Positions 8,146 to 15,660 of a stretch of DNA of 27,085 nucleotides are shown in pieces. The stretch spans positions 1 to 27,085 of the forward strand of contig JAZOOF010000038.1 of NCBI GenBank assembly GCA_045654885.1, given 5' to 3'. Positions within the stretch are counted from its first letter, which is position 1. Every line of letters starts with the position of its first letter. Source of the stretch: HGM04593 sp045654885 (GTDB lineage Bacteria; Bacteroidota; Bacteroidia; Bacteroidales; Bacteroidaceae). A model generated the notes under the pieces. That model was not told the origin of the DNA. It saw only the letters and a list, made by a program, of their open reading frames with translations, and did not search any database. Both the position numbers and the translations under genes were made by a program.

Positions 8146-9081
8146 CTACTCACCCCTATTACGGAGTTTCTCCTCGCGTTGCCTCATGCGTTTCTCATAC
8201 CCCTCTCGGGTACGCTTCCAACGGTTGTGTGTCCACAGCCACAGCTCGGGGTTCTCTTTTATCTCTTTCTCAAGCAACTCATAATAACGGTTTGTGGGCT
8301 CGAATTCAGCCATCTTTGAAGCGTCCTCGGCGAACAGTTCAAAATGAGCCGTATAATATCCGCGTTTCACACGCTTCATCTTGACGAAGAACAATGCCGC
8401 ACCTGTACGCCTGGCGATTTTCTCGGTTCCCGTAAATACAGGTGTATCGCGGTGAAGGAAATCAACCCAATGGTGAATAGATTCCCATGTAGGAACCTGG
8501 TCGGCAATAAAACCTATCAGATATTTCTTCTTCTCTTTTGTAATCTGCACAATTCGGCGAAGCGTATTGGCCATCGTTATCGATTCGGCACCATACTGGT
8601 CGCGCATCTTCTTCATCAACCTGTCAAAGTAACTGTTTTCAAGCGGATGGTATATGTCACCAATGACAAGGTCCTCATCATCGAAATAGAGCGCAAGAGA
8701 GGTCACATACTCCCAGTTGAACAGATGTCCCATGTAACATACGCACGAGCGTCCCTGGGCAACCATGCGATGCGCATCCTCAAGACCGGTTATCACCATT
8801 CTCCTGCGTATCTCCTTTTCACTCATTCCATAGTACTTTATCGTCTCCACGAACCAGTCACAGAGCGAAGAGTAGAATTTTTTCTCTATTTCCACAATCT
8901 CTTTCAGTCCTTTCTCGGGGAACGATTTTACAAGATTGTCACGTACCACCCTACGACGGTAACGTACCAAGTAGTAGACAATGAAATAAAACATGTCCGA
9001 CAAAAGATAAAGCACACAGAACGGCAACTTGTTCAATAGAAACAGCAGTGCCAATGAGATATAGTACAGAATTGCTTTCAT
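8146..9081 (-). CDS. Lipid A biosynthesis acyltransferase family (LpxL/HtrB-like)
   Basis: A 311-residue inner-membrane enzyme that transfers an acyl chain, probably to lipid A (late acylation). An N-terminal hydrophobic helix (residues 4-38) is followed by the HX4E catalytic motif GHLFNWE, with H119 and E124. The family segments ADQVPTW, then FTGTEKIARRTGAALFFVKM, and the C-terminal WLWTHNRWKR are all present in the normal order. The tail is strongly basic. Whether the acceptor is lipid A or another lipid cannot be settled from sequence; Bacteroides lipid A is penta-acylated and needs at least one such enzyme. It lies downstream of the OmpA lipoprotein gene but is separated from it by a strong hairpin, and TATTTTTG at 9126-9133 on the minus strand may be its own -7 box. 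Confidence 0.9.
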   Translation of the reverse strand: MKAILYYISLALLFLLNKLPFCVLYLLSDMFYFIVYYLVRYRRRVVRDNLVKSFPEKGLKEIVEIEKKFYSSLCDWFVETIKYYGMSEKEIRRRMVITGLEDAHRMVAQGRSCVCYMGHLFNWEYVTSLALYFDDEDLVIGDIYHPLENSYFDRLMKKMRDQYGAESITMANTLRRIVQITKEKKKYLIGFIADQVPTWESIHHWVDFLHRDTPVFTGTEKIARRTGAALFFVKMKRVKRGYYTAHFELFAEDASKMAEFEPTNRYYELLEKEIKENPELWLWTHNRWKRTREGYEKRMRQREEKLRNRGE

Positions 9082-9125
9082 AAAAACAGTCCTCTTTTTA
9101 TAGTTTCAGGGTCAAGAGACCATCG

Positions 9126-9133
9126 CAAAAATA
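9126..9133 (-). promoter_or_regulatory. Possible -7 box for the LpxL-like gene
   Basis: TATTTTTG on the minus strand matches TAnnTTTG and lies 44 nt upstream of the start at 9081. No TTG is seen 19-21 nt further upstream. Confidence 0.45.
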
Positions 9134-9178
9134 TACATTTTTTTCTAAAAACATTGCTCTGCACAGGTGCAATGTAAA

Positions 9179-9222
9179 TATATGAGAGAACCCGGGTTGT
9201 GGTTCCCGGGTTCTCTCATATA
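9179..9222. terminator. 18-bp hairpin terminator after the OmpA lipoprotein gene
   Basis: Perfect inverted repeat, arms 9179-9196 and 9205-9222, around an 8-nt loop TTGTGGTT. The core is GAGAGAACCCGGG / CCCGGGTTCTCTC. It sits 12 nt beyond the OmpA-family stop and separates that gene from the acyltransferase gene. Confidence 0.85.
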
Positions 9223-9234
9223 ATCGACAACGTA

Positions 9235-9942
9235 TTACTCCAATGTACCGTTGTTTGCGGCCTCAATCATCTCGGCACTTGCATACATGTAAATCTCTAC
9301 ACGGCGGTTCTGGGCACGGCCTTCAACTGTTGCATTGTCGGCAACAGGCTGTGTTGAGCCGAATCCCTCAACGCTCTTTATCTGAGACTCCGCAACACCC
9401 TTTGACAAAAGGAAGTTTGCCACAGCCTCGGCACGTTTCACCGACAAAGGATTGTTGATGGCATCGTTGCCTGTAGAGTCGGTGTGGCCATACACGACAA
9501 CATCGGCATCGCTGTACTCGACAAGAACCTTTGCGAACTCGGTAAGGTTATCCTGAGCGCTCTTGTTCAAAGAGTGCTTGTTTGTAGCGAAAAGCACACC
9601 CGAGTCAAATGTTACCTTTACAGCGGTGAGGTTGTTTGCATCGGTGATGGTCTCAACAGTAGCATTCTCAACCAACGCCGCAGCCTCGGCAGCATTGTCC
9701 ATTCTCTTGCCGATAAGTGCACCCGTACCTGCACCCACTGCAGTACCAACAGCCGCACCAACAGCTGTACCGACACCGGTGTTACCTGTAAACTTGCCAA
9801 TCAATGCACCAATGAGCGCACCGCCGGCAGCACCACTCGCAGCACCAATTGTAGTACCCTTTGCAAGATTACTCCATGTGCCGCAGCTTGAAAAAATGAG
9901 CGCAGAACAAAGCACTGCGCAAACAGTCTTCACAAATTTCAT
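9235..9942 (-). CDS. OmpA-family lipoprotein with glycine-zipper region
   Basis: A 235-residue lipoprotein. The signal sequence ends in a lipobox at FSSC, so Cys20 would be lipidated. Residues ~28-80 are Gly/Ala-rich with GxxxG spacing (for example GAASGAAGGALIGALIG), a glycine-zipper region that may insert in or oligomerise at a membrane. The C-terminal OmpA domain contains VVVYGHTDSTGND, LSVKRAEAVANFLL, and GRAQNRRVEIYM, the usual peptidoglycan-binding signature (TD...LS..RA..V and NRRVEI). The likely role is to tether the outer membrane to peptidoglycan. It is monocistronic, with its own promoter (9974-10003) and terminator. Confidence 0.94.
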   Translation of the reverse strand: MKFVKTVCAVLCSALIFSSCGTWSNLAKGTTIGAASGAAGGALIGALIGKFTGNTGVGTAVGAAVGTAVGAGTGALIGKRMDNAAEAAALVENATVETITDANNLTAVKVTFDSGVLFATNKHSLNKSAQDNLTEFAKVLVEYSDADVVVYGHTDSTGNDAINNPLSVKRAEAVANFLLSKGVAESQIKSVEGFGSTQPVADNATVEGRAQNRRVEIYMYASAEMIEAANNGTLE

Positions 9943-9973
9943 ATAAATACTTGGTTTAAATTCAACATTTCTG

Positions 9974-10003
9974 CAAAGTTAACTAAAAATATCTTTTATG
10001 CAA
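9974..10003 (-). promoter_or_regulatory. Bacteroidetes-type promoter for the OmpA lipoprotein gene
   Basis: Minus strand: TTG (10001-10003), 19 nt, then TAACTTTG (9974-9981), an exact TAnnTTTG match. It is 31 nt upstream of the start codon at 9942. Confidence 0.75.
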
Positions 10004-10086
10004 CAGAGCAATCTCCAATTTAAGCACAAATTGAATTACAGATAAAAACAACAATGCCAAATAAGTGATTATATCAATATATTTCG

Positions 10087-10094
10087 TATTTTTG
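10087..10094 (+). promoter_or_regulatory. Probable -7 box for proS
   Basis: TATTTTTG matches TAnnTTTG and lies 36 nt upstream of the ATG at 10131. No TTG/TTTG is seen 19-21 nt upstream, so the -33 box is weak or absent. Confidence 0.5.
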
Positions 10095-10130
10095 CAGATA
10101 ATATTAAGGACACAAACAAATACAAATTAT

Positions 10131-11609
10131 ATGGCCGAATTAAAAGATCTTACAAAGCGTAGCGAAAGTTATTCGCAGTGGTATAACGACCTGGTTATAA
10201 AAGCAGACCTTGCCGAGCAGTCAGCGGTGAGAGGATGTATGGTAATAAAGCCCTATGGATATGCCATTTGGGAAAAGATACAGCGCACCCTTGATGACAT
10301 GTTCAAGGAGACAGGACACGTGAACGCATACTTCCCCTTGCTCATCCCAAAATCGTACCTCAGCCGCGAGGCCGAGCACGTGGAGGGTTTCGCAAAGGAG
10401 TGCGCCGTTGTGACACACTACCGCCTGAAGAATGCCGAGGACGGCAGCGGCGTTGTGGTTGACCCGGCAGCACGATTGGAGGAGGAGATGATTATCCGCC
10501 CGACATCGGAGACCATCATCTGGAGTACATACAAGAACTGGATTCAGTCGTACCGCGACCTTCCTATCATGGTAAACCAGTGGGCAAACGTAATGCGTTG
10601 GGAGATGCGCACACGCCTTTTCCTGCGTACTGCCGAGTTCTTGTGGCAGGAGGGACACACAGCCCACGCCACACGCGAGGAGGCCGAGAAGGAGGCGCAG
10701 ACAATGCTCCACGTATACAATGACTTTGCAAACAATTATATGGCATTGCCCGTTGTAATGGGTGTAAAATCGGCCAATGAGCGCTTTGCAGGTGCTCTCG
10801 ACACATACACCATCGAGGGCATGATGCAGGACGGAAAGGCATTGCAGTGCGGAACATCGCACTTCCTTGGCCAGAACTTCGCAAAGGCATTCAACGTACA
10901 GTTCGTTGACAAGAACAACAACCTTGAATACGTTTGGGCAACATCATGGGGTGTATCGACACGTCTCATGGGCGCACTCATCATGACACACTCGGACGAC
11001 AACGGTCTTGTACTGCCACCGGCACTTGCACCAATACAGGTTGTAATAGTACCTATCTACAAGAACGGGGAGCAGCTTGCAAAAATCAAGGAGACCGTAG
11101 ACCCGATGATTGCCGAACTCAAGAAGATGGGCATCACCGTGAAGTTCGACGATGCCGACAACAAGCGCCCAGGCTTCAAGTTCGCAGAATACGAGCTCAA
11201 GGGTGTTCCCGTACGTCTTGTACTTGGTGCACGCGACATTGAGAACGGCACAATCGAGGTTATGCGCCGCGACACACTTGAGAAGGAGACACGCACTATC
11301 GATGGCATCACAGGATATGTAAAGGAGCTGCTCGACGAGATTCAGGCCAACCTGCACCGAAAGGCACTCGCTATGCGCGAGGCATGCACACGCTCTGTTG
11401 ACACATACGAGGAGTTCAAAGCCGAAATTGAGAAGGGCGGTTTCATCTATGCACACTGGGACGGAACACCAGAGACCGAGGAACTCATCAAGAACGAGAC
11501 CAAGGCTACAATACGTTGCATCCCACTCGGTTGGGACGAGACACCGGGCACCTGCATGGTGACAGGCAAGCCATCGGCGCGCCGCGTACTGTTCGCAAGA
11601 GCATATTGA
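10131..11609 (+). CDS. proS: Prolyl-tRNA synthetase, archaeal/eukaryote-like form
   Basis: Class II synthetase (492 residues) that charges tRNA-Pro. It has class II motif 2 in MRWEMRTRLFLRTAEFLWQE followed by GHTAHAT, the RPTSE proline-site motif, and HFLGQNFAKAF. The bacterial editing insertion (INS) between motifs 2 and 3 is missing. The C-terminal extension ends in the conserved FARAY, with a terminal tyrosine typical of the ProS type 3 (archaeal/eukaryotic) group, which Bacteroidetes use. I chose the ATG at 10131: the upstream in-frame ATG at 10065 would add a hydrophobic stretch foreign to the family and would lie before the -7 box. It is followed by a hairpin at 11666-11707. Confidence 0.96.
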   Translation: MAELKDLTKRSESYSQWYNDLVIKADLAEQSAVRGCMVIKPYGYAIWEKIQRTLDDMFKETGHVNAYFPLLIPKSYLSREAEHVEGFAKECAVVTHYRLKNAEDGSGVVVDPAARLEEEMIIRPTSETIIWSTYKNWIQSYRDLPIMVNQWANVMRWEMRTRLFLRTAEFLWQEGHTAHATREEAEKEAQTMLHVYNDFANNYMALPVVMGVKSANERFAGALDTYTIEGMMQDGKALQCGTSHFLGQNFAKAFNVQFVDKNNNLEYVWATSWGVSTRLMGALIMTHSDDNGLVLPPALAPIQVVIVPIYKNGEQLAKIKETVDPMIAELKKMGITVKFDDADNKRPGFKFAEYELKGVPVRLVLGARDIENGTIEVMRRDTLEKETRTIDGITGYVKELLDEIQANLHRKALAMREACTRSVDTYEEFKAEIEKGGFIYAHWDGTPETEELIKNETKATIRCIPLGWDETPGTCMVTGKPSARRVLFARAY

Positions 11610-11665
11610 TACCATACGGTTACCGGATTCGGGATTCCATAATCCCTGAAGATACAATTTACAGC

Positions 11666-11707
11666 AATGGCAGCTCCCGGAAATTCCATTTCAAGAGAGC
11701 TGCCATT
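11666..11707 (+). terminator. Hairpin terminator after proS
   Basis: AATGGCAGCTC (11666-11676) pairs with GAGCTGCCATT (11697-11707) around a 20-nt loop and is followed by AATTTT. It lies only 16 nt before the next start codon (11724), so it could also act as a leader structure for the glycosyltransferase gene. Confidence 0.65.
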
Positions 11708-11723
11708 AATTTTAAAAGAAAGT

Positions 11724-12596
11724 ATGAAGCCTAAAGTAAGCATCATTATCCCGGTATACAACACGGAGGCACTGCTACCGCGTTGCCTGGAAAGCGTGAC
11801 AACGCAGACACTCAAGGATATTGAAATCATATGCGTGGATGATGGTTCCACCGATTCGTCATATGCAGTACTGCAGGACTGGGCTGCACGCGATAGCAGA
11901 ATAATCGCACTCCACCAGCAGAACGGCCGCCAGGGAAAGGCACGCAACACAGCCCTGAACATTGCCCGTGGCGAATTCGTGGGAATGATTGACAGCGATG
12001 ACTACATACCTTCCGATTACTTCGAAAAACTGTACAATGCCGCATGCAGGCACAATGCCGACATTGCCGTATGCGGAATAGTAAAAGAGAAGAAAAGAAT
12101 GGAGAAGGTGGTTGCGGCATATTCAACAGAGGAGGTCGCAGAGAACACAACCGACAAATTGCGACTCTGCAAGTGCCCGCCCGATTTTTTCCCGGTAAAC
12201 AAGCTCTACCGCCGCCCGATGCTTGAGGCACTTGGATTGCGCTTTGCCGAGAATGTACAGTATGAAGATGTGATGTTCGTTCTGCGCGCAATATGCGAGA
12301 GCGGCCCCATGGTAACCGTGCCCGGAGTTGCATACAGATATGTTTTCAACCCCACGTCAACCGTCAAAAGCCGACAGACCGCAGCGAAGCAGGCACAGAA
12401 GTATGCCGCACACAAGGCCATGGCCGATTACTTTGAGAGCAATGGACTGCCGTTAAGAGAGAGATACCGCAACCTGACCGTAAGGCATTATACCCTCCAC
12501 GGTATATGCATCTGGAAGATAAAGGAGAAAGGAGAACGAAGAGTCTTGCGTCTCTTCGATGCCATTCCTGTATATTGTTGGAAGAAAAAAGTATAA
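11724..12596 (+). CDS. Family 2 glycosyltransferase (GT-A fold)
   Basis: A 290-residue glycosyltransferase of family GT2. It starts VSIIIPVYNTEALLPRCLES (residues 5-24), with the nucleotide-binding VDDGSTD at 38-44, QGKARNTALNIARGEFV at 70-86, and the metal-binding DSDD at 90-93. YEDVMF further on is the usual catalytic-base region (ED). No membrane segment is present, so it acts at the cytoplasmic face on a nucleotide sugar. I chose 11724 because the longer reading from 11667 runs through the proS terminator and similarity starts at MKPKVSI. The Stealth-family gene begins 4 nt after its stop, so the pair is almost surely one transcript making part of a surface polysaccharide. Donor and acceptor sugars are unknown. 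Confidence 0.92.
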   Translation: MKPKVSIIIPVYNTEALLPRCLESVTTQTLKDIEIICVDDGSTDSSYAVLQDWAARDSRIIALHQQNGRQGKARNTALNIARGEFVGMIDSDDYIPSDYFEKLYNAACRHNADIAVCGIVKEKKRMEKVVAAYSTEEVAENTTDKLRLCKCPPDFFPVNKLYRRPMLEALGLRFAENVQYEDVMFVLRAICESGPMVTVPGVAYRYVFNPTSTVKSRQTAAKQAQKYAAHKAMADYFESNGLPLRERYRNLTVRHYTLHGICIWKIKEKGERRVLRLFDAIPVYCWKKKV

Positions 12597-12600
12597 CACC

Positions 12601-13593
12601 ATGGAAAAGAGCAAGGAACAGAGCTGCTTCCCCATAGACTTTGTCTACCTGTGGGTAGATGGCAACGACCCTGCGTGGAGAGAGAAGAAGGAGAGGTACG
12701 GCGGTGCCGGCAAGGAGAAGGGCGCAACTGCAGAGGCTCGTTTCCGCGACAATGACGAACTGAAGTATTCACTCCGTTCAGTAGAAAAATTCGCGCCGTG
12801 GGCCAACCGCATATTCATAGTCACGGACAAACAGATTCCGGCATGGTTGGACACAACAGCCGGCAAGGTGTGCATAATAGACCACTCACAGATATTTCCA
12901 GCAGATGCCTTGCCCACATTCAACAGCCAGGCAATAGAGAGCGTACTGCACAGGATACCCGGACTTAGTGAGCATTTCATTTTAGGCAACGACGACACCA
13001 TGCTTGCAGCATCGGTTACGCCCGATGATTTCTTCACACAGGACGGACAACCCATTGTCAGGCTATATGGCACAGCCTTGAACAGAAAGAAAGCCCTGCG
13101 CTCCACACTTTACAAGCGAACCGTGCTAAAGATGCAGGAACTCATACAGGAGAAGTACGGTACTTTGATAAAATACCCGCCCCATCACAATTTCGACGCT
13201 TACCGTAAAAGCTACGTAATGGAGTGCAGAGAGATATTCAAAGAGAGATGGAGTGCTACAGCATACAGCCGCTTCCGCAGTGAAAACGACATACAACAAT
13301 CCATTGTCGGCTATTACATGATTGCCACCTGTAAGGGCATCATGCGCAAGGTAGGACGCTTCAACAGAATAAACGGAGTATACAACCGCCTCAAGGCTAT
13401 TATTACAGGCCGCTATGCCAATGACTCGCGTACGTTCCCGATATCAACCGCTGACTACTGCGCCGTCATGAGGAAATACAACCCATTGATGTTCTGCATC
13501 AATGACGACGAGAACAGCACAACCGAGGATTTTGCACGTATGGAGAAGTTCCTTAATACGATGTTCCCCGAAAAAAGTTCCTTTGAAAAATAA
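12601..13593 (+). CDS. Stealth-family sugar-phosphate transferase
   Basis: A 330-residue protein with the conserved regions of the Stealth family. CR1 is IDFVYLWVDGNDPAW (12-26). CR2 includes RFRDNDELKYSLRSVEKFAP (48-66), IFIVTD, and LGNDDTM (128-134). CR3 includes PPHHNFDAYR (193-202) and SENDIQQS. A CR4-like FCINDDE is at 298-304. Stealth proteins are hexose-1-phosphoryltransferases that build phosphodiester-linked capsular polysaccharides; the human GlcNAc-1-phosphotransferase is a relative. The chosen start is the ATG 4 nt after the glycosyltransferase stop; an overlapping upstream ATG at 12559 is less likely. Together with the GT2 gene this suggests a phosphodiester-containing surface glycan. 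No terminator is obvious before the opposing tRNA gene. Confidence 0.92.
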   Translation: MEKSKEQSCFPIDFVYLWVDGNDPAWREKKERYGGAGKEKGATAEARFRDNDELKYSLRSVEKFAPWANRIFIVTDKQIPAWLDTTAGKVCIIDHSQIFPADALPTFNSQAIESVLHRIPGLSEHFILGNDDTMLAASVTPDDFFTQDGQPIVRLYGTALNRKKALRSTLYKRTVLKMQELIQEKYGTLIKYPPHHNFDAYRKSYVMECREIFKERWSATAYSRFRSENDIQQSIVGYYMIATCKGIMRKVGRFNRINGVYNRLKAIITGRYANDSRTFPISTADYCAVMRKYNPLMFCINDDENSTTEDFARMEKFLNTMFPEKSSFEK

Positions 13594-13616
13594 GAGACCC
13601 TACAAGAAGCGATGAG

Positions 13617-13690
13617 TGATCCCGGTGGGATTCAAACCCACGACCTTCAGAACCGGAATCTGACGCTCTATTCAGCTAAGCTACGGGACC
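13617..13690 (-). tRNA. tRNA-Arg (anticodon CCG)
   Basis: 74-nt cloverleaf on the minus strand. The acceptor stem GGTCCCG pairs with CGGGATC (one G-U), followed by discriminator A. The anticodon stem TCAGA/TCTGA encloses the 7-nt loop TTCCGGT, giving anticodon CCG, which reads CGG (Arg). The T arm is GTGGG-TTTGAAT-CCCAC and the D arm contains AGCTGAATAGAGC. No CCA is encoded, so it must be added after transcription. It faces the end of the Stealth-family gene, 23 nt away. Confidence 0.97.
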
Positions 13691-13708
13691 ATTCTCAAAT
13701 TCCAAGCG

Positions 13709-13716
13709 CGAAGATA
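13709..13716 (-). promoter_or_regulatory. Possible -7 box for tRNA-Arg
   Basis: TATCTTCG on the minus strand, 18 nt upstream of the mature tRNA 5' end, where a -7 box would be expected. It is one base from TAnnTTTG. No well-spaced TTG is seen. Confidence 0.5.
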
Positions 13717-13775
13717 CTAATTATTTGGCAAGAAACATTGCAATATTGACAAAAAAGAGAAGATGAACAATATTA

Positions 13776-13807
13776 TTTGCATATTGCATTTATTAACGCT
13801 ATCTTTG
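13776..13807 (+). promoter_or_regulatory. Bacteroidetes-type promoter for asnA-ung
   Basis: TTTG (13776-13779), 20 nt, then TATCTTTG (13800-13807); both boxes are exact. The start would be near 13814, giving a 5' leader of about 78 nt before asnA. I see no clear riboswitch or hairpin in that leader. Confidence 0.8.
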
Positions 13808-13891
13808 CCTACAAAGAGACAACCACAAAGACAAATAACTTTATTTTTTTAACCGTCACAACAATATCAACGACATTTTGTCAACACACTA

Positions 13892-14929
13892 ATGAAACTG
13901 TATCAATTACCACAAAAATACACACCGTTGCTCGACCTCAAGCAAACCGAGCTTGCCATCAAACAGATAAAGGAGACTTTCCAGCTCAACCTCTCATCCT
14001 CGTTGCGTCTGCGCCGCGTTACCGCCCCCCTGTTCGTGTTGCAGGGAACAGGCCTTAATGACGACCTCAACGGATACGAGCATGCTGTGAGCTTCCCCAT
14101 TCAGGACATGAGCGGTGCCGTTGCCGAAGTCGTGCACTCACTTGCAAAGTGGAAACGCGTAACACTGGCCGAGTACAACATTTCACAAGGCTACGGCATA
14201 TACACCGACATGAACGCCATCCGCGCACACGAGGAGCTCGACAATCTGCACTCGCTTTACGTGGACCAATGGGACTGGGAGCGTGTCATCAGCGCCGAAG
14301 AACGCACTGCCGCATTCCTGCGCAAGATTGTCTGCGACATTTACTCGGCAATCCTGCACACAGAGTTTGCACTCAGCGAGAGCTACCCGCAGCTCAAGCC
14401 GTCGCTACCGGAGAAAATCACCTTCATACACAGCGAGGAGTTGCGCCTTAAATACCCCGGCCTAACACCAAAAGAGCGCGAGGAGGCCATAACAAAGGAG
14501 CATAGAGCGGTATTCATCATTGGCATTGGCAACGAACTTGGCGACGGCATACCACATGACAACCGTGCACCCGACTATGATGACTACAGCACCCCCAATG
14601 AGGATGGGTATTATGGCCTCAACGGCGACCTCATGATTTGGAGCGATGTACTTGGCAAAGCAATGGAGCTCTCGTCAATGGGCATACGTGTAGACCGCGA
14701 AGCCCTGTTGCACCAGCTGGAGAAATCGGGCAAGGAGGAGCGCAAGGAACTATACTTCCACCGCCGCATGCTGAATGGCGAACTGCCGCTGAGCATTGGT
14801 GGAGGTATAGGACAGTCACGCCTGTGTATGCTGCTCCTGAAAAAGGCACACATTGGCGAAATACAGTCAAGCATCTGGCCCAATGAAATGCGAAGCCAAT
14901 GCAAGGAGATGAACATACCTATTATATAA
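13892..14929 (+). CDS. asnA: Aspartate--ammonia ligase (asparagine synthetase A)
   Basis: Makes asparagine from aspartate, ammonia and ATP (AMP-forming); related to class II synthetases. The 345-residue protein carries the AsnA pattern: SSLRLRRVTAPLFV and GTGLNDDLNG near the N-terminus, AVSFPIQD, AEVVHSLAKWKRVTL, YVDQWDWE (the WDWE motif), FIIGIGNELGDG, and the C-terminal LPLSIGGGIGQSRLCMLLL with ATP-binding residues. Length is close to the ~330 of the E. coli enzyme. It has an exact promoter upstream and is followed by ung after 6 nt, forming a two-gene operon. Confidence 0.97.
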   Translation: MKLYQLPQKYTPLLDLKQTELAIKQIKETFQLNLSSSLRLRRVTAPLFVLQGTGLNDDLNGYEHAVSFPIQDMSGAVAEVVHSLAKWKRVTLAEYNISQGYGIYTDMNAIRAHEELDNLHSLYVDQWDWERVISAEERTAAFLRKIVCDIYSAILHTEFALSESYPQLKPSLPEKITFIHSEELRLKYPGLTPKEREEAITKEHRAVFIIGIGNELGDGIPHDNRAPDYDDYSTPNEDGYYGLNGDLMIWSDVLGKAMELSSMGIRVDREALLHQLEKSGKEERKELYFHRRMLNGELPLSIGGGIGQSRLCMLLLKKAHIGEIQSSIWPNEMRSQCKEMNIPII

Positions 14930-14935
14930 TAATAT

Positions 14936-15601
14936 ATGGACGTAAAAATTGAACAGAGCTGGAAAGAGGTACTGGCAAGTGAATTTGAGAAGGACTACTT
15001 TACGAGACTCACGCAGTTTGTAAAGGAGGAGTACAATGGCGGCACCCCGATATACCCGCCTGCAAAACTCATATTCAATGCCTTCGACCACTGTCCGTTC
15101 AACAAGGTAAAGGTTGTAATTCTTGGCCAGGACCCCTACCACGGTGCAGGACAGGCCAACGGGCTCTGTTTCTCGGTAAACAAGGGCATACCGTTTCCAC
15201 CGTCATTGCTTAACATATTCAAGGAGATACAGAGCGACCTTGGCACCCCCATTCCACAGGATGGCGACCTCACCCGCTGGAGTGACCAGGGAGTGCTGCT
15301 GCTAAACGCAACACTTACAGTGCGCGCCTCACAGGCCGGTTCGCACCAGAAACGCGGTTGGGAAGAGTTTACCGATGCTGCCATACGCGAACTGGCATCG
15401 CGCCGCAACGGCCTGGTGTTCATACTTTGGGGAAGTTATGCACAGAAGAAGGGTGCATTCATCGACCGCAACAAGCACCTTGTGCTCACCTCGCCACACC
15501 CCTCGCCACTCTCGGCATACCAAGGATTCTTCGGGAATCACCATTTCAGCACAGCCAACAGATACCTTAAGGAGCAAGGCTTGAGCGAAATAAACTGGTA
15601 A
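14936..15601 (+). CDS. ung: Uracil-DNA glycosylase, family 1
   Basis: Removes uracil from DNA in base-excision repair. The 221-residue protein has the water-activating motif GQDPYHG (64-70, catalytic D66), FPPSLLNIFKE (87-97), LLLNATLTV (121-129), and the C-terminal HPSPLSA (188-194, catalytic H188) that inserts into the minor groove. These are the full family-1 UDG signatures, and length matches. The start lies 6 nt after the asnA stop, so expression depends on the asnA promoter. The partnership with asnA looks like operon convenience rather than shared function. Confidence 0.97.
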   Translation: MDVKIEQSWKEVLASEFEKDYFTRLTQFVKEEYNGGTPIYPPAKLIFNAFDHCPFNKVKVVILGQDPYHGAGQANGLCFSVNKGIPFPPSLLNIFKEIQSDLGTPIPQDGDLTRWSDQGVLLLNATLTVRASQAGSHQKRGWEEFTDAAIRELASRRNGLVFILWGSYAQKKGAFIDRNKHLVLTSPHPSPLSAYQGFFGNHHFSTANRYLKEQGLSEINW

Positions 15602-15624
15602 ACGGACACATACAATAAAAAGAA

Positions 15625-15660
15625 AATCCCGTTCCACAGCTATGCTGTGCGAGCGGGATT
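15625..15660. terminator. Hairpin terminator between ung and lptD
   Basis: AATCCCGTTCCACAGC (15625-15640), loop TAT, GCTGTG-C-GAGCGGGATT (15644-15660): a 16-bp stem with one bulged base. It overlaps the stop codon of the converging LptD-like gene (15659-15661) and serves both directions. Confidence 0.75.

Noticed and set aside
10944..11657. Long minus-strand frames opposite proS
   Set aside because: Cys/Leu-rich antisense shadow of a well-supported synthetase gene; no domain or promoter.
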